Shown here one piece after another: positions 51,409 to 64,000 of a stretch of 64,000 nt of DNA (position 1 is the first letter of the stretch; each line of letters opens with the position of its first letter). This stretch comes from Pseudomonas putida. GTDB taxonomy: Bacteria > Pseudomonadota > Gammaproteobacteria > Pseudomonadales > Pseudomonadaceae. Both the position numbers and the translations under genes were made by a program. Where the stretch lies: positions 5,385,501-5,449,500 of the forward strand of contig NZ_CP018846.1 of assembly GCF_002025705.1 (NCBI RefSeq), given 5' to 3'. The notes under the pieces are model-generated. The model worked only from the letters and a program-made list of their open reading frames with translations. It made no database searches and was not told where the DNA came from.

Positions 51409-52473
51409 TTACTGGTGGTATTGCGCCGACAGCTCGTGCACGGCGTTGATGAACACACCGGCATGCTCCGGGTCGACTTCTGGGGTGATGCCATGACCGA
51501 GGTTGAACACGTGGCCAGTGCCTTTGCCATAGCTGGCGAGGATACGCGCCACTTCCTGGCGGATGGCTTCGGGCTTGGCGTACAACACGGTCGGGTCCAT
51601 GTTGCCTTGCAACGCCACCTTGTCACCGACCCGGCGGCGGGCGTCGCCGATCTCGCAGGTCCAGTCCAGGCCCAGTGCGTCGGCACCGGCCTCGGCGATG
51701 CTTTCCAGCCACAGGCCGCCATTCTTGGTGAACAGGATTACCGGCACCTTGCGCCCTTCATGCTCGCGGATCAGGCCGCTGACGATCTTGCGCATATAGG
51801 CCAGGGAGAACTCCTGGTAGGCCGCCGCCGACAGGTTGCCGCCCCAGGTGTCGAAGATCTGCACCGCTTGAGCGCCAGCGAGAATCTGGCCGTTGAGGTA
51901 ACTGGTGACCGACTGGGCCAGCTTGTCCAGCAACAGGTGCAGGGCTTGCGGGTTGTCGTAGGCCATGGCCTTGGTCTTGCGGAAGTCCTTCGACGAACCG
52001 CCTTCGACCATGTAAGTGGCCAGGGTCCACGGGCTGCCAGAGAAACCGATCAGCGGCACGCGGCCATTGAGCTCGCGGCGGATGGTGCTGACCGCGTCCA
52101 TCACGTAGCCGAGGTCTTTCTGCGGGTCAGGGACCTGCAGCGCTTCGATATCGGCCGGGGTGCTGATGACCTTCTTGAAACGCGGGCCTTCGCCGGTCTC
52201 GAAGTACAGGCCCAGACCCATGGCGTCAGGGATGGTGAGGATGTCCGAGAACAGGATCGCTGCGTCCAGCGGGTAGCGGTCCAGCGGCTGCAGGGTAACC
52301 TCGCAGGCGAACTGCGGGTTCATGCACAGGCTCATGAAATCACCGGCCTTGGCGCGGCTGGCGCGGTACTCCGGCAGGTAGCGGCCGGCCTGGCGCATCA
52401 TCCAGACTGGGGTAACGTCCACGGGTTGCTTGAGCAGTGCACGCAGGAAACGATCGTTCTTCAGGGCAGTCAT
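51409..52473 (-). CDS. hemE: Uroporphyrinogen decarboxylase
   Basis: Removes four carboxyl groups from uroporphyrinogen III to give coproporphyrinogen III in haem synthesis. 354 residues, normal. N-terminal signature PVWMMRQAGRYLPEYR and the catalytic aspartate block LFSDILTIPDAMG are visible, with GFSGSPWTLATYMVEG further on. ATG at 52473. Downstream of gltD on the same strand, with a REP pair and a 14-base palindrome between them. Confidence 0.97.
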   Translation of the reverse strand: MTALKNDRFLRALLKQPVDVTPVWMMRQAGRYLPEYRASRAKAGDFMSLCMNPQFACEVTLQPLDRYPLDAAILFSDILTIPDAMGLGLYFETGEGPRFKKVISTPADIEALQVPDPQKDLGYVMDAVSTIRRELNGRVPLIGFSGSPWTLATYMVEGGSSKDFRKTKAMAYDNPQALHLLLDKLAQSVTSYLNGQILAGAQAVQIFDTWGGNLSAAAYQEFSLAYMRKIVSGLIREHEGRKVPVILFTKNGGLWLESIAEAGADALGLDWTCEIGDARRRVGDKVALQGNMDPTVLYAKPEAIRQEVARILASYGKGTGHVFNLGHGITPEVDPEHAGVFINAVHELSAQYHQ

Positions 52474-52575
52474 GTCGGCATCCGGAAAAATAGTGCGGGC
52501 ATTTTCTCAGACGCCAGCGCAAAAGGCACGGTCAAGACCATGCGTTTTGTCTATTGGGTGCCACAGATCAAGCGT

Positions 52576-52589
52576 TTTTGTATACAAAA
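52576..52589. promoter_or_regulatory. Perfect palindrome upstream of hemE
   Basis: TTTTGTATACAAAA, 14 bases, perfectly symmetrical, about 105 bases ahead of the hemE start. The TGTATACA centre is of GntR-operator type. No regulator can be named. Confidence 0.45.
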
Positions 52590-52592
52590 TCA

Positions 52593-52658
52593 TCGCGGGC
52601 AAGCCCGCTCCCACAGGGTTATGTGCAAAACCTCTGTCGGAGCGGGCTTGCCCGCGAA
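52593..52658. repeat. REP pair between gltD and hemE
   Basis: CGCGGGCAAGCCCGCTCCCACAGG and an inverted copy with one change (TCGGAGCGGGCTTGCCCGCG), without the outer hairpins seen elsewhere. Confidence 0.85.
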
Positions 52659-52667
52659 TGCGATGGA

Positions 52668-54086
52668 TCAGACTTCGAGGTAGTCCAGGATACCTTCGGC
52701 AGCGTTACGGCCTTCGAAGATCGCAGTCACCACCAGGTCCGACCCCCGCACCATGTCGCCACCGGCGAACACTTTCGGGTTGCTGGTCTGGTGCTTGAAC
52801 CTGGCTTTCTCCGGCGCCACCACGCGGCCCTGGCTGTCCAGCTGGATGCCATGTTGCTCGAACCATGGTGCCGGGCTCGGGCGGAAGCCGAAAGCAATCA
52901 CCACGGCGTCGGCCGGCAGGATCTCTTCGGAGCCCGGGATCGGCTCGGGGCTGCGGCGGCCACGGGCATCCGGCTCGCCGAGACGGGTCTCGACCACCTT
53001 CACACCTTCGACCTTGTCCTCACCAACGATGGCGATGGGCTGGCGGTTGTAGAGGAATTTAACGCCCTCTTCCTTGGCGTTCTTCACCTCTTTGCGCGAA
53101 CCCGGCATGTTGGCTTCGTCACGGCGATAGGCACAGGTCACCGACTTGGCTCCCTGGCGGATCGAGGTGCGGTTGCAGTCCATCGCAGTGTCGCCACCGC
53201 CCAGCACCACGACCTTCTTGCCCTGCATGTCGACGAAGTCTTCCGGCGATTTCTCGAAACCGAGGTTGCGGTTGACGTTGGCGATCAGGAAGTCCAACGC
53301 GTCGTGCACGCCTGGCAGGTCCTCACCCGGGAAACCGCCCTTCATGTAGGTGTAGGTGCCCATGCCCATGAACACGGCGTCGTATTCGGCGAGCAGCTGC
53401 TCCATGGTGATGTCCTTGCCCACCTCGGTGTTCAGGCGGAATTCGATACCCATGCCGGTGAAGACTTCGCGGCGATTGCTCAGCACGGTCTTTTCCAGCT
53501 TGAATTCGGGGATACCGAAGGTCAGCAGGCCACCGATTTCCGGGTTCTTGTCGAACACCACCGGAGTCACGCCGCCACGCACCAGCACGTCGGCGCAGCC
53601 CAGGCCGGCAGGGCCGGCGCCGATGATGGCGACGCGCTTGCCGGTTGGCTTGACCTTTGACATGTCCGGGCGCCAGCCCATGGCGAAGGCGGTGTCGGTG
53701 ATGTACTTCTCGACCGAGCCGATGGTCACCGCGCCGAAGCCGTCGTTCAGGGTGCAGGCACCCTCGCACAGACGGTCCTGCGGGCATACACGGCCGCACA
53801 CTTCCGGCAGGGTGTTGGTTTGGTGCGACAGTTCCGCCGCAGCCAGGATGTTGCCTTCGGAAACCAGCTTCAACCAGTTGGGGATGAAGTTGTGTACCGG
53901 GCACTTCCATTCGCAATACGGGTTACCGCAGCCCAGGCAGCGGTGTGCCTGTTCTACGGACTGCTGCGGTTTGAAGGGTTCGTAGATTTCCACGAACTCC
54001 TTCTTGCGCTGGCGCAGCAGCTTTTTCTTCGGGTCCTTGCGGCCCACTTCGATGAACTGGAAGTCGTTGTTCAGACGTTCAGCCAT
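52668..54086 (-). CDS. gltD: Glutamate synthase small (beta) subunit
   Basis: NADPH-oxidising flavoprotein subunit of GOGAT that passes electrons to GltB. 472 residues, normal. N-terminal ferredoxin-like cysteine region CLGCGNPYCEWKCPVHNF and CGRVCPQDRLCEGAC for [4Fe-4S] centres, FAD loop VAIIGAGPAGLGCADVL and NADPH loop VVVLGGGDTAMD. Follows gltB after 106 bases and is co-transcribed with it. Confidence 0.97.
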   Translation of the reverse strand: MAERLNNDFQFIEVGRKDPKKKLLRQRKKEFVEIYEPFKPQQSVEQAHRCLGCGNPYCEWKCPVHNFIPNWLKLVSEGNILAAAELSHQTNTLPEVCGRVCPQDRLCEGACTLNDGFGAVTIGSVEKYITDTAFAMGWRPDMSKVKPTGKRVAIIGAGPAGLGCADVLVRGGVTPVVFDKNPEIGGLLTFGIPEFKLEKTVLSNRREVFTGMGIEFRLNTEVGKDITMEQLLAEYDAVFMGMGTYTYMKGGFPGEDLPGVHDALDFLIANVNRNLGFEKSPEDFVDMQGKKVVVLGGGDTAMDCNRTSIRQGAKSVTCAYRRDEANMPGSRKEVKNAKEEGVKFLYNRQPIAIVGEDKVEGVKVVETRLGEPDARGRRSPEPIPGSEEILPADAVVIAFGFRPSPAPWFEQHGIQLDSQGRVVAPEKARFKHQTSNPKVFAGGDMVRGSDLVVTAIFEGRNAAEGILDYLEV

Positions 54087-54153
54087 TTTTCAAAACCTCT
54101 TTACCGCAGTTGCCAGCCTCAGGCTGCAAGCTGCAAGACGATCACTTGAGCAC

Positions 54154-54178
54154 GACGGGCCCCGCACACGGGGCCGTC
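54154..54178 (-). other. Intercistronic hairpin between gltB and gltD
   Basis: GACGGGCCCCG and CGGGGCCGTC can pair with one bulged base around CACA. No T-run follows on either strand, so it is more likely an RNA-stability or processing hairpin than a terminator. Confidence 0.4.
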
Positions 54179-54192
54179 AATTGCAGCTGTTC

Positions 54193-58638
<4,446 letters not shown>

Positions 58639-59012
58639 AGACACTTTCTCACCAGGTTCACCTCTCAACCGGAGGCAAATCTCTTTTATGTACAACCACT
58701 TACCATCCACGCCGATCAAACGCCAGCTTTTTTGCGGTGGCCATGGAAAACCATTGTTGCACAGCGACAGTCACACCCACAAATTTTCATGTCTCACCAT
58801 TGAAAATTTATGTCGCAATTTTGAATGTTTTTACGCCATTAGCCGTGATAGCGGCTTGGCTCGAGTCTGAAGCGTTTCAGCCATGACTGCAACTGAGGCT
58901 TGTGGCCGGCAGTCTGGGACAGAAAAGCCTGCCGCGCTCAGGCGCAGCAGGCTAGTCGAATGTCATTAATCGCTCAGCAACTGGGCGGCGGGGTGATGCC
59001 GCCCGGCAGGTA
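58639..59012. other. gltB leader and upstream region
   Basis: 374 bases without a supportable gene. The part nearest gltB is a long leader, noticeably richer in A+T than its surroundings between about 58690 and 58870. It holds an inverted repeat AAATTTTCAT (58781-58790) / ATTGAAAATTT (58799-58809) that could be an operator, and, at its far end, the terminator of the damX-like gene. I could not assign a convincing -35/-10 pair. Confidence 0.6.
58920..58953 (-). terminator. Terminator of the damX-like gene
   Basis: On the minus strand AGCCTGCTGCGC and GCGCGGCAGGCT pair around a short loop with one mismatch and are followed by TTTTCTGT, about 60 bases beyond the stop. Confidence 0.75.
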
Positions 59013-60644
59013 TCAGCGGGCCGAGGCCAGCTCTTGTTGGACGCTGGCAACGGTACGTGGCCAAGGTTTACCAGCCTGGACCTTCGCTGGCAAGTTCTTG
59101 ATTGCCGCAACCGCTGCGTCGCGGTTGGCAAAGTTGCCGTAGGTGACTACGTACAGCGGCTTGCCCTGCAGGTTTTTCTTGAAGTAGCGATAGTCGCCAC
59201 CCTGCGCCTTGACGAAAGCCTGGGCCGACGCTTCGGAGCTGGTACCGAGGATTTGCACCACATAGTTGCCTGGCTTCTGGCCCGAGTACCAACCACTGCT
59301 GCCGGTGCCGCCGGCTACCGGTTTTTCTACTGGCTTGACGGCTGGCTTGGCGGTAGCGACCTGCGTCGGCGCGGCTGGCGCCGGCTTGGCAGGCGCAACC
59401 GGTTTGGCAGGCTGGGTAGCGACAGGCTTCGGCGCTGGAGCAACCGGCTGAACCGGCTGAACGGGTGCAGTAGCCTGGGCCATGCTCGGCGCCGGGCCGG
59501 CAGGTACACCCTGCGGTGGCGCGATCGTGGTCACGGTAGGCGGGTTGCCAGGTTGCAAGGCCGTGTTGCCGGCCGGGCCGCCCTCTTCGCCGTCACCCAT
59601 GCCGGCAGCCTGCGCCAGAGGCTCGCGCATGACCGGCTGGGACTGACCCACCAGCGGCAAAGGCATCGGCTGCGACTGACCGGAGAATTCGATGGCCGGG
59701 TTGCCGTTGTTCGATTGGGCGCCCCCCGGCTGGCCTTCGCCCAACGGCAACTGCGCCTGGGCCACAGGCGCCTCGGCAGGGGCCTTGTCGCCTTTCTTGG
59801 GCATCAGAACCGCAGCACCTACGGCGACCACGACGACAGCGGACAGCGCGAGTACGTGTTTCTTAGGCATTTTGAACCCCATGGATGGTCGCTTGACCGT
59901 AGTACGGCTGGCGATCATGGCTTCGATCAAAGTATCGCGGGCGACCTGGTTGATGTTGCCAGGCCATCCGTCGGAGTTTTCATGAATATCGACCAGCTGT
60001 TCACGGGTGAACACCTCGATGCCCCGGCCAGCGCCCTCCAGGCGTTGTTCCAGGTACTCGCGGGTTTCTTCCTCACTGTAGGGGGCAAGTTCAATGACGT
60101 GGAAGCGCTCTTCCTCGACGTGAATCTCGTCCAACCCGGCAATCAGTGAAGGCTCGCCGAACAGGAACACGTGCGGGCGCCCTTCCGGTAGCCCTGCCGC
60201 CAGTTCCAGCAACGCTTGGAGTGCCGACTCGTCGAGTTGTTCCGCATCGTCCACCAGCAAATAGACTTCCTGCCCGGTCAGTGCCAGTTGCACCACCTTG
60301 TTCAGGATCGCCTGCACTTCTGGCTGGGCCACTTCCAGGGTTTGCGCCACCTGGCCAAGCACGCTGGCGGCATCGCTGGCGCCGCGGGCAGACACCACCA
60401 CGCTCAGCACCGACTGCTTGTTGGTACTGGCCACCAGGGCTTGGCGCAGCAGGGTCTTGCCGCTGCCCACGGGGCCGGTGACCACCAGCATCAGCTGGCT
60501 GTAGCGGGCCAGGTGATGCAACTGGCCCAGCACCGGCTTGCGCTGGGCAGGGAAAAACTTGAAGCCGGGCACACGCGGCGCGAACGGATCGTGGCTCAAC
60601 TGGTAATGTTCGAGGAACGCCTCATCGGCATGCAAACTGGTCAT
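59013..60644 (-). CDS. damX: DamX-like AAA ATPase with SPOR domain
   Basis: 543 residues. N-terminal ExeA-type AAA domain (about 10-250) with Walker A TGPVGSGKT at 56-64 and VYLLVDDAEQLDE (Walker B), one membrane helix (about 260-282, HVLALSAVVVVAVGAAVLMP), a long Pro/Ala/Gln-rich periplasmic linker (about 285-455), and a C-terminal SPOR domain (about 460-540, NYVVQILGTSSEASAQAF) that binds denuded glycan at the septum. Placed after aroB as in E. coli, where DamX acts in division. The cytoplasmic ATPase domain is fuller than in E. coli DamX. Confidence 0.92.
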   Translation of the reverse strand: MTSLHADEAFLEHYQLSHDPFAPRVPGFKFFPAQRKPVLGQLHHLARYSQLMLVVTGPVGSGKTLLRQALVASTNKQSVLSVVVSARGASDAASVLGQVAQTLEVAQPEVQAILNKVVQLALTGQEVYLLVDDAEQLDESALQALLELAAGLPEGRPHVFLFGEPSLIAGLDEIHVEEERFHVIELAPYSEEETREYLEQRLEGAGRGIEVFTREQLVDIHENSDGWPGNINQVARDTLIEAMIASRTTVKRPSMGFKMPKKHVLALSAVVVVAVGAAVLMPKKGDKAPAEAPVAQAQLPLGEGQPGGAQSNNGNPAIEFSGQSQPMPLPLVGQSQPVMREPLAQAAGMGDGEEGGPAGNTALQPGNPPTVTTIAPPQGVPAGPAPSMAQATAPVQPVQPVAPAPKPVATQPAKPVAPAKPAPAAPTQVATAKPAVKPVEKPVAGGTGSSGWYSGQKPGNYVVQILGTSSEASAQAFVKAQGGDYRYFKKNLQGKPLYVVTYGNFANRDAAVAAIKNLPAKVQAGKPWPRTVASVQQELASAR

Positions 60645-60659
60645 TACGCTGTCACAACC

Positions 60660-61757
60660 TCAAAGCTGGGCCACGATCGCGCGGTAATCCGCCGACAGCG
60701 TGGCCTGAAGAATCTCTTTCGGATAGTCGTCGGTGATCACGGCCTCGCCCAACTGGCGCAGCAGCACCAGCCGCAGGCGGCCATCGAGCACCTTCTTGTC
60801 GACCGCCATATGCTCCATGAAATGCGCCGGGGTCATTTCCTGTGGTGGCACCACCGGCAAACCTGCGTCCTGCAACAGGTGAATACCGCGATCACGCTCG
60901 GCCTGGTCGATCCAGCCCAGGCGCATGGACATTTCCAGGGCCATTACCGTGCCTGCGGCCACGGCTTCGCCGTGCAGCCACACGCCATAGCCCATGTGCG
61001 TTTCGATGGCATGCCCGAAGGTATGCCCAAGGTTCAGGGTTGCCCGCACGCCTGATTCGCGCTCATCGGCGCCGACCACCGCCGCCTTGGCCGCGCACGA
61101 GCGGCGGATCGCTTCGGTCAGCGCCGCGGGCTCCAAGGCACGCAAGGCCTGCATGTTGGCTTCGAGCCAGCCGAGGAAAGGTTCGTCGCAGATCAGGCCG
61201 TACTTGATCACTTCAGCCAGGCCTGCCGACAGCTCGCGCTCGGGAAGGGTCTTGAGGCTGGTGGTGTCGATCAACACCGCGTTGGGCTGGTAGAACGCAC
61301 CGACCATATTCTTGCCCAGCGGGTGGTTGATGCCGGTCTTGCCGCCCACCGAAGAGTCGACCTGGGACAACAGCGTGGTGGGTACCTGAATGAAGTCGAC
61401 ACCACGCTGGTAACAGGCTGCGGCAAAGCCAGCCATGTCGCCGATCACCCCGCCGCCGAGGGCGACCACGGTGGTGCGGCGGTCATGCCGGGCGCCGAGC
61501 AGGCCGTCGAAGATCAGTTGCAGGGTCTGCCAGTTCTTGTGGGCTTCGCCATCCGGGAGGATGACCGGCAGCACCGAGTAGGCACCGAGGGTCTTGCTCA
61601 GGCGTTCGAGGTACAGAGGCGCGACGGTTTCGTTGGAAACGATGGCAACCTGCCGCCCGGCGATGTGCGGCGCCAGCAGTTCAGGTTGGTCCAGCAGGCC
61701 TTCGCCAATGTAGATCGGGTAGCTGCGCTCGCCGAGGTCGACCTTTAGTGTCTGCAT
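60660..61757 (-). CDS. aroB: 3-dehydroquinate synthase
   Basis: Second step of the shikimate pathway, turning DAHP into 3-dehydroquinate with NAD+ and a metal ion. 365 residues, normal. GGGVIGDMAGFAA and VPTTLLSQVDSSVGGKTGIN mark the NAD and substrate sites; LNLGHTFGHAIE supplies metal-binding histidines. ATG at 61757 with GGGGA; a longer frame upstream is discarded. Between aroK (94 bases upstream) and the damX-like gene (15 bases downstream). Confidence 0.97.
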   Translation of the reverse strand: MQTLKVDLGERSYPIYIGEGLLDQPELLAPHIAGRQVAIVSNETVAPLYLERLSKTLGAYSVLPVILPDGEAHKNWQTLQLIFDGLLGARHDRRTTVVALGGGVIGDMAGFAAACYQRGVDFIQVPTTLLSQVDSSVGGKTGINHPLGKNMVGAFYQPNAVLIDTTSLKTLPERELSAGLAEVIKYGLICDEPFLGWLEANMQALRALEPAALTEAIRRSCAAKAAVVGADERESGVRATLNLGHTFGHAIETHMGYGVWLHGEAVAAGTVMALEMSMRLGWIDQAERDRGIHLLQDAGLPVVPPQEMTPAHFMEHMAVDKKVLDGRLRLVLLRQLGEAVITDDYPKEILQATLSADYRAIVAQL

Positions 61758-61851
61758 GTATCCCCACAATGTACTTGGGCGCGGCGCCGGCTGTGCGACC
61801 CGCGCGGTAACGTTGAACCTCGCCTCGGCGCTGGCCGAGAATAGTCCCGGC

Positions 61852-62370
61852 TTAGCGGGGCGGCAACTGCTGCAGGCGCTCGAGAATATCAAGCACCACC
61901 ATGCGCGGTGGCCGTTCGTCGGTTTCCACCACCACGTCGGCGATCTCGCGATAAAGCGGGTCGCGTGCTTCCAGCAATGCGCGCAGGGTCGCTTCCGGGT
62001 TGGCGGTGCGCAGCAACGGGCGGTTGCGATCGCGCGCAGTACGCCCGACCTGCTGTTCCACCGAGGCGTGCAGGTATATGACCCGGCCGCCCTCGTGCAG
62101 CGCCTGGCGGTTTTCCGCGCGCATTACCGCACCGCCGCCGGTCGCCACGACCACGCCATCGAGCGCGCAGAGCTCGGCGATCATCGCTTGCTCGCGGTCA
62201 CGGAAGCCCGGCTCGCCTTCTTTATCGAAGATCCACGGGATGTTGGCGCCGGTTCGCAGTTCGATTTCCTTGTCGGAATCCTTGAACAGCAGGCGCAGCT
62301 CTTTGGCCAACAGGCGCCCGATGGTGCTCTTTCCAGCGCCCATGGGCCCTACAAGTATCAAATTTCGCAC
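61852..62370 (-). CDS. aroK: Shikimate kinase
   Basis: Phosphorylates shikimate at the 3-hydroxyl with ATP. 172 residues, normal. Walker A GPMGAGKST at 8-16, shikimate-binding DSDKEIE and GFRDRE, and the second site ATGGGAV. The start is GTG at 62370, with no strong ribosome site and only four bases after the pilQ stop, so translation is probably coupled to pilQ. Confidence 0.96.
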   Translation of the reverse strand: MRNLILVGPMGAGKSTIGRLLAKELRLLFKDSDKEIELRTGANIPWIFDKEGEPGFRDREQAMIAELCALDGVVVATGGGAVMRAENRQALHEGGRVIYLHASVEQQVGRTARDRNRPLLRTANPEATLRALLEARDPLYREIADVVVETDERPPRMVVLDILERLQQLPPR

Positions 62371-62374
62371 AGAA

Positions 62375-63643
62375 TCAACGACTCACAGCAATCGCCTGGT
62401 CACTCATGATACGCGGAGTCAGGAAGACCAGCAGCTCGGATTTTTTCTCTTGTAATGCATCGCGTCGAAACAGCCGCCCAACATACGGCAGATCGCCGAA
62501 AAATGGCACCTTGTCGACCACATTGTTTTGCGTGGTCGAATACACGCCACCGATGACGATGGTCTCACCGTCCGCAACACTGACCTTGGCATTGACCTCG
62601 TTCTTGCGAATCGGCGGCACGTCATTCAGGGCATTGACGAAATCAGGTTCATCCTTGGTCACCTTGACTGTCATGATGACCTTGCCGTCCGGAGTGATCT
62701 GTGGCGTGACTTCCAGCGACAGCGACGCCTCGCGAAAGGCCACAGAGGTGGCGCCACTCGTGCTGGTTTCCTGATATGGCACCTCGGTGCCCTTCAGAAT
62801 TCTGGCCGTTTCCTTGTCGGCCGTGACCACCTTGGGTTGGGAGATGATTTCTCCGTTGCCGCTCTTTTCCATCGCACTGAGCTCCAGGTCCAGCAACACG
62901 CCGCCGCGCAAAAGGCCTACACCGATACTGGCACCACCCCGCTCCATACCCAGGTCGACGAACAGATCCTTGCCCAGTTGCGGCGCTTCCCCATATAACC
63001 GCCGCCCCCAACGCACGCCCAGGCCTTTCTCGTAGTCGACATTGGCCTCCACGATGCGCGCCTCGATCTCCACCTGGCGTACCGGCACGTCAAGTTGCGC
63101 GACCAGCTGCCGCAACTCGGCCAGGCGTTCTGCGGGCTGATGCGCCACCAAGGTGTTGGTGCGCGCATCGACGCTCAAGCTGCCACGACCGGTCAGAATG
63201 CCGTCATCCGCCAGTGTTGCCAGCAGCAGCTCTGCAAGTTCGGAAGCGTTGGCGTGATGAATCGGCAGCAGCTCTCGTCGCAACGGCTGCAGTTGCGCAT
63301 CCAGTTCCTGCCCGATACGGGCGCCGCGGGATTGCTCGGCCAGCTCGGCTGCAGGTGCAACCAGCAGCACATTCCCCTCCTCGCGCCGCGCCAGCCCCTT
63401 GCTGCGAAGGACCAGCTCCAGCGCCTGATCCCAGGGTACTTCGTGCAGCCGCAAGGTGACATTGCCTTGCACCGTATCGCTGGCCACCAGGTTGACCCCG
63501 GCGTAGTCAGCCAGCACCTGAAGCACCGAGCGCACCTCGACATCCTGGAAATTCAGCGATATGGGCTCACCCCGATAGGGTGCTGCCATGCACCACTGAC
63601 TGGGTATCAGGGCCACCGCCATCCACATCAACAGGCATTTCAT
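62375..63643 (-). CDS. pilQ: Short secretin PilQ/HofQ-type
   Basis: Outer-membrane secretin of the type IV pilus family. 422 residues, far shorter than the roughly 700-residue PilQ of P. aeruginosa; the N-terminal AMIN domains are absent. Signal peptide ending WCMA-A (about 21), secretin/TonB short N-terminal domain (about 25-110), N1 domain (about 125-195), and the secretin core (about 220-415) with VPYQETSTSG, VTPQITPDGKVI and PFFGDLPYVGRLF. In length and layout it resembles HofQ. ATG at 63643; a GTG one codon ahead is possible. It overlaps pilP by 77 bases. Confidence 0.9.
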   Translation of the reverse strand: MKCLLMWMAVALIPSQWCMAAPYRGEPISLNFQDVEVRSVLQVLADYAGVNLVASDTVQGNVTLRLHEVPWDQALELVLRSKGLARREEGNVLLVAPAAELAEQSRGARIGQELDAQLQPLRRELLPIHHANASELAELLLATLADDGILTGRGSLSVDARTNTLVAHQPAERLAELRQLVAQLDVPVRQVEIEARIVEANVDYEKGLGVRWGRRLYGEAPQLGKDLFVDLGMERGGASIGVGLLRGGVLLDLELSAMEKSGNGEIISQPKVVTADKETARILKGTEVPYQETSTSGATSVAFREASLSLEVTPQITPDGKVIMTVKVTKDEPDFVNALNDVPPIRKNEVNAKVSVADGETIVIGGVYSTTQNNVVDKVPFFGDLPYVGRLFRRDALQEKKSELLVFLTPRIMSDQAIAVSR

Positions 63644-64000
63644 CACCTTCCGTGATCTCCGTATTCGCGCTCTTCCTGAGCGTCAGCATCACCGTGCGCT
63701 CGCGCCACACGCCCCCTACGAACAGTCGCTGGCGCACTTCCAGCTGGCGTTCGCCGACCTCTACAACAACCCCTCCTTCACGCCCCAGCCGGTCACCGGG
63801 GCGAGCGCGATACAAGCGCCCTGCAGACGCCAGCAACGCTTCGCGCTGCAGCCCCCGTTGCAAGCTGCCGACCATTTGCAACTGTGCCAGCGGGACGCTG
63901 CCAAGCCCGCCCTGAGCGTCACGTGTCGTCCAGGCGGAAAACAGATCAACACCCACTGGCAGCACCTCAGCACGGGCGGGTAAATCAGCGAGGGAGACAG
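63567..64000 (-). CDS. pilP: Type IV pilus lipoprotein PilP (partial, N-terminus outside window)
   Basis: The frame is open from the window edge to a TGA at 63567, about 143 codons, without a start that must be used. The block LGSVPLAQLQMVGSLQR followed by YRARPGDRLGREGGVVVEVG is the C-terminal PilP domain that contacts PilQ. After the domain the frame runs on for about 35 residues and overlaps the start of pilQ by 77 bases, unlike the usual short overlap. The lipobox and the PilO-binding segment would lie outside the window. Confidence 0.8.
   Translation of the reverse strand, partial: VSLADLPARAEVLPVGVDLFSAWTTRDAQGGLGSVPLAQLQMVGSLQRGLQREALLASAGRLYRARPGDRLGREGGVVVEVGERQLEVRQRLFVGGVWRERTVMLTLRKSANTEITEGDEMPVDVDGGGPDTQSVVHGSTLSG

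Overview
The window is ordinary core chromosome of a fluorescent Pseudomonas, almost certainly of the P. putida group. The evidence is the high G+C, the gene order (hut genes, fbp-glgP, typA-thiI-glnA-ntrBC, secB-grxC-gpmI, bet genes, hemE-gltDB-damX-aroB-aroK-pilQ), protein sequences that read like P. putida proteins throughout, and many P. putida-type REP inverted repeats with a core such as GCGGGCAAGCCCGCTCCCAC. I see no prophage, insertion sequence, integron, CRISPR array, rRNA or tRNA. Strand changes are frequent and most boundaries carry a REP pair or a hairpin terminator.

Layout. 1-8921: histidine utilisation. hutI (cut by the window edge), a histidine-type permease, hutH, hutU, hutD and hutC lie on the minus strand and hutF diverges from hutC. 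HutC-type palindromes lie before hutU and hutF, and Crc/Hfq-like CA motifs lie before hutT, hutH and hutF. 8956-17000: two lipoproteins, an amino-acid-type chemoreceptor, a DUF924 protein, fbp, glgP and a YkgJ-type cysteine-cluster protein. 17208-26420: typA, thiI, then a nitrogen-control block: glnA with NtrC sites and a sigma-54 promoter, an exported chorismate mutase, ntrB, ntrC, and directly behind ntrC a sigma-54/NtrC-type promoter driving three 60-base stem-loop repeats. I read that last element as the small RNA NrsZ. 26414-34045: a small membrane protein, trmL, secB, grxC, a membrane rhodanese, gpmI, envC, ctpA and a YibQ-type deacetylase.

34248-40669: betT facing betI-betB-betA (choline uptake and oxidation to glycine betaine) with a perfect 20-base BetI-type palindrome in front of betI. 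40933-46019: a K+/H+ antiporter with an unexpected consensus sigma-54 promoter, followed by a large MscK-type mechanosensitive channel; with the bet genes this makes a loose osmotic/ion-homeostasis neighbourhood. 46181-51324: selO, trxC, a stand-alone ParA ATPase, and a divergent LysR/MFS pair. 51409-64000, all minus: hemE, gltD, gltB, damX-like, aroB, aroK, a short pilQ, and pilP running off the window.

A theme is nitrogen: histidine catabolism releases glutamate and ammonia, glnA and gltBD assimilate ammonia, and NtrBC with sigma-54 controls glnA and, by inference, the NrsZ-like RNA. The observations most worth checking are the NrsZ-like RNA, the sigma-54 promoter before the antiporter, the exported chorismate mutase inside the glnA-ntrBC interval, the repeated CA motifs in the hut leaders, a ClpX-type zinc-finger mini-ORF beside betT, and the 77-base pilP/pilQ overlap. 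None of these proves a wholly new system.
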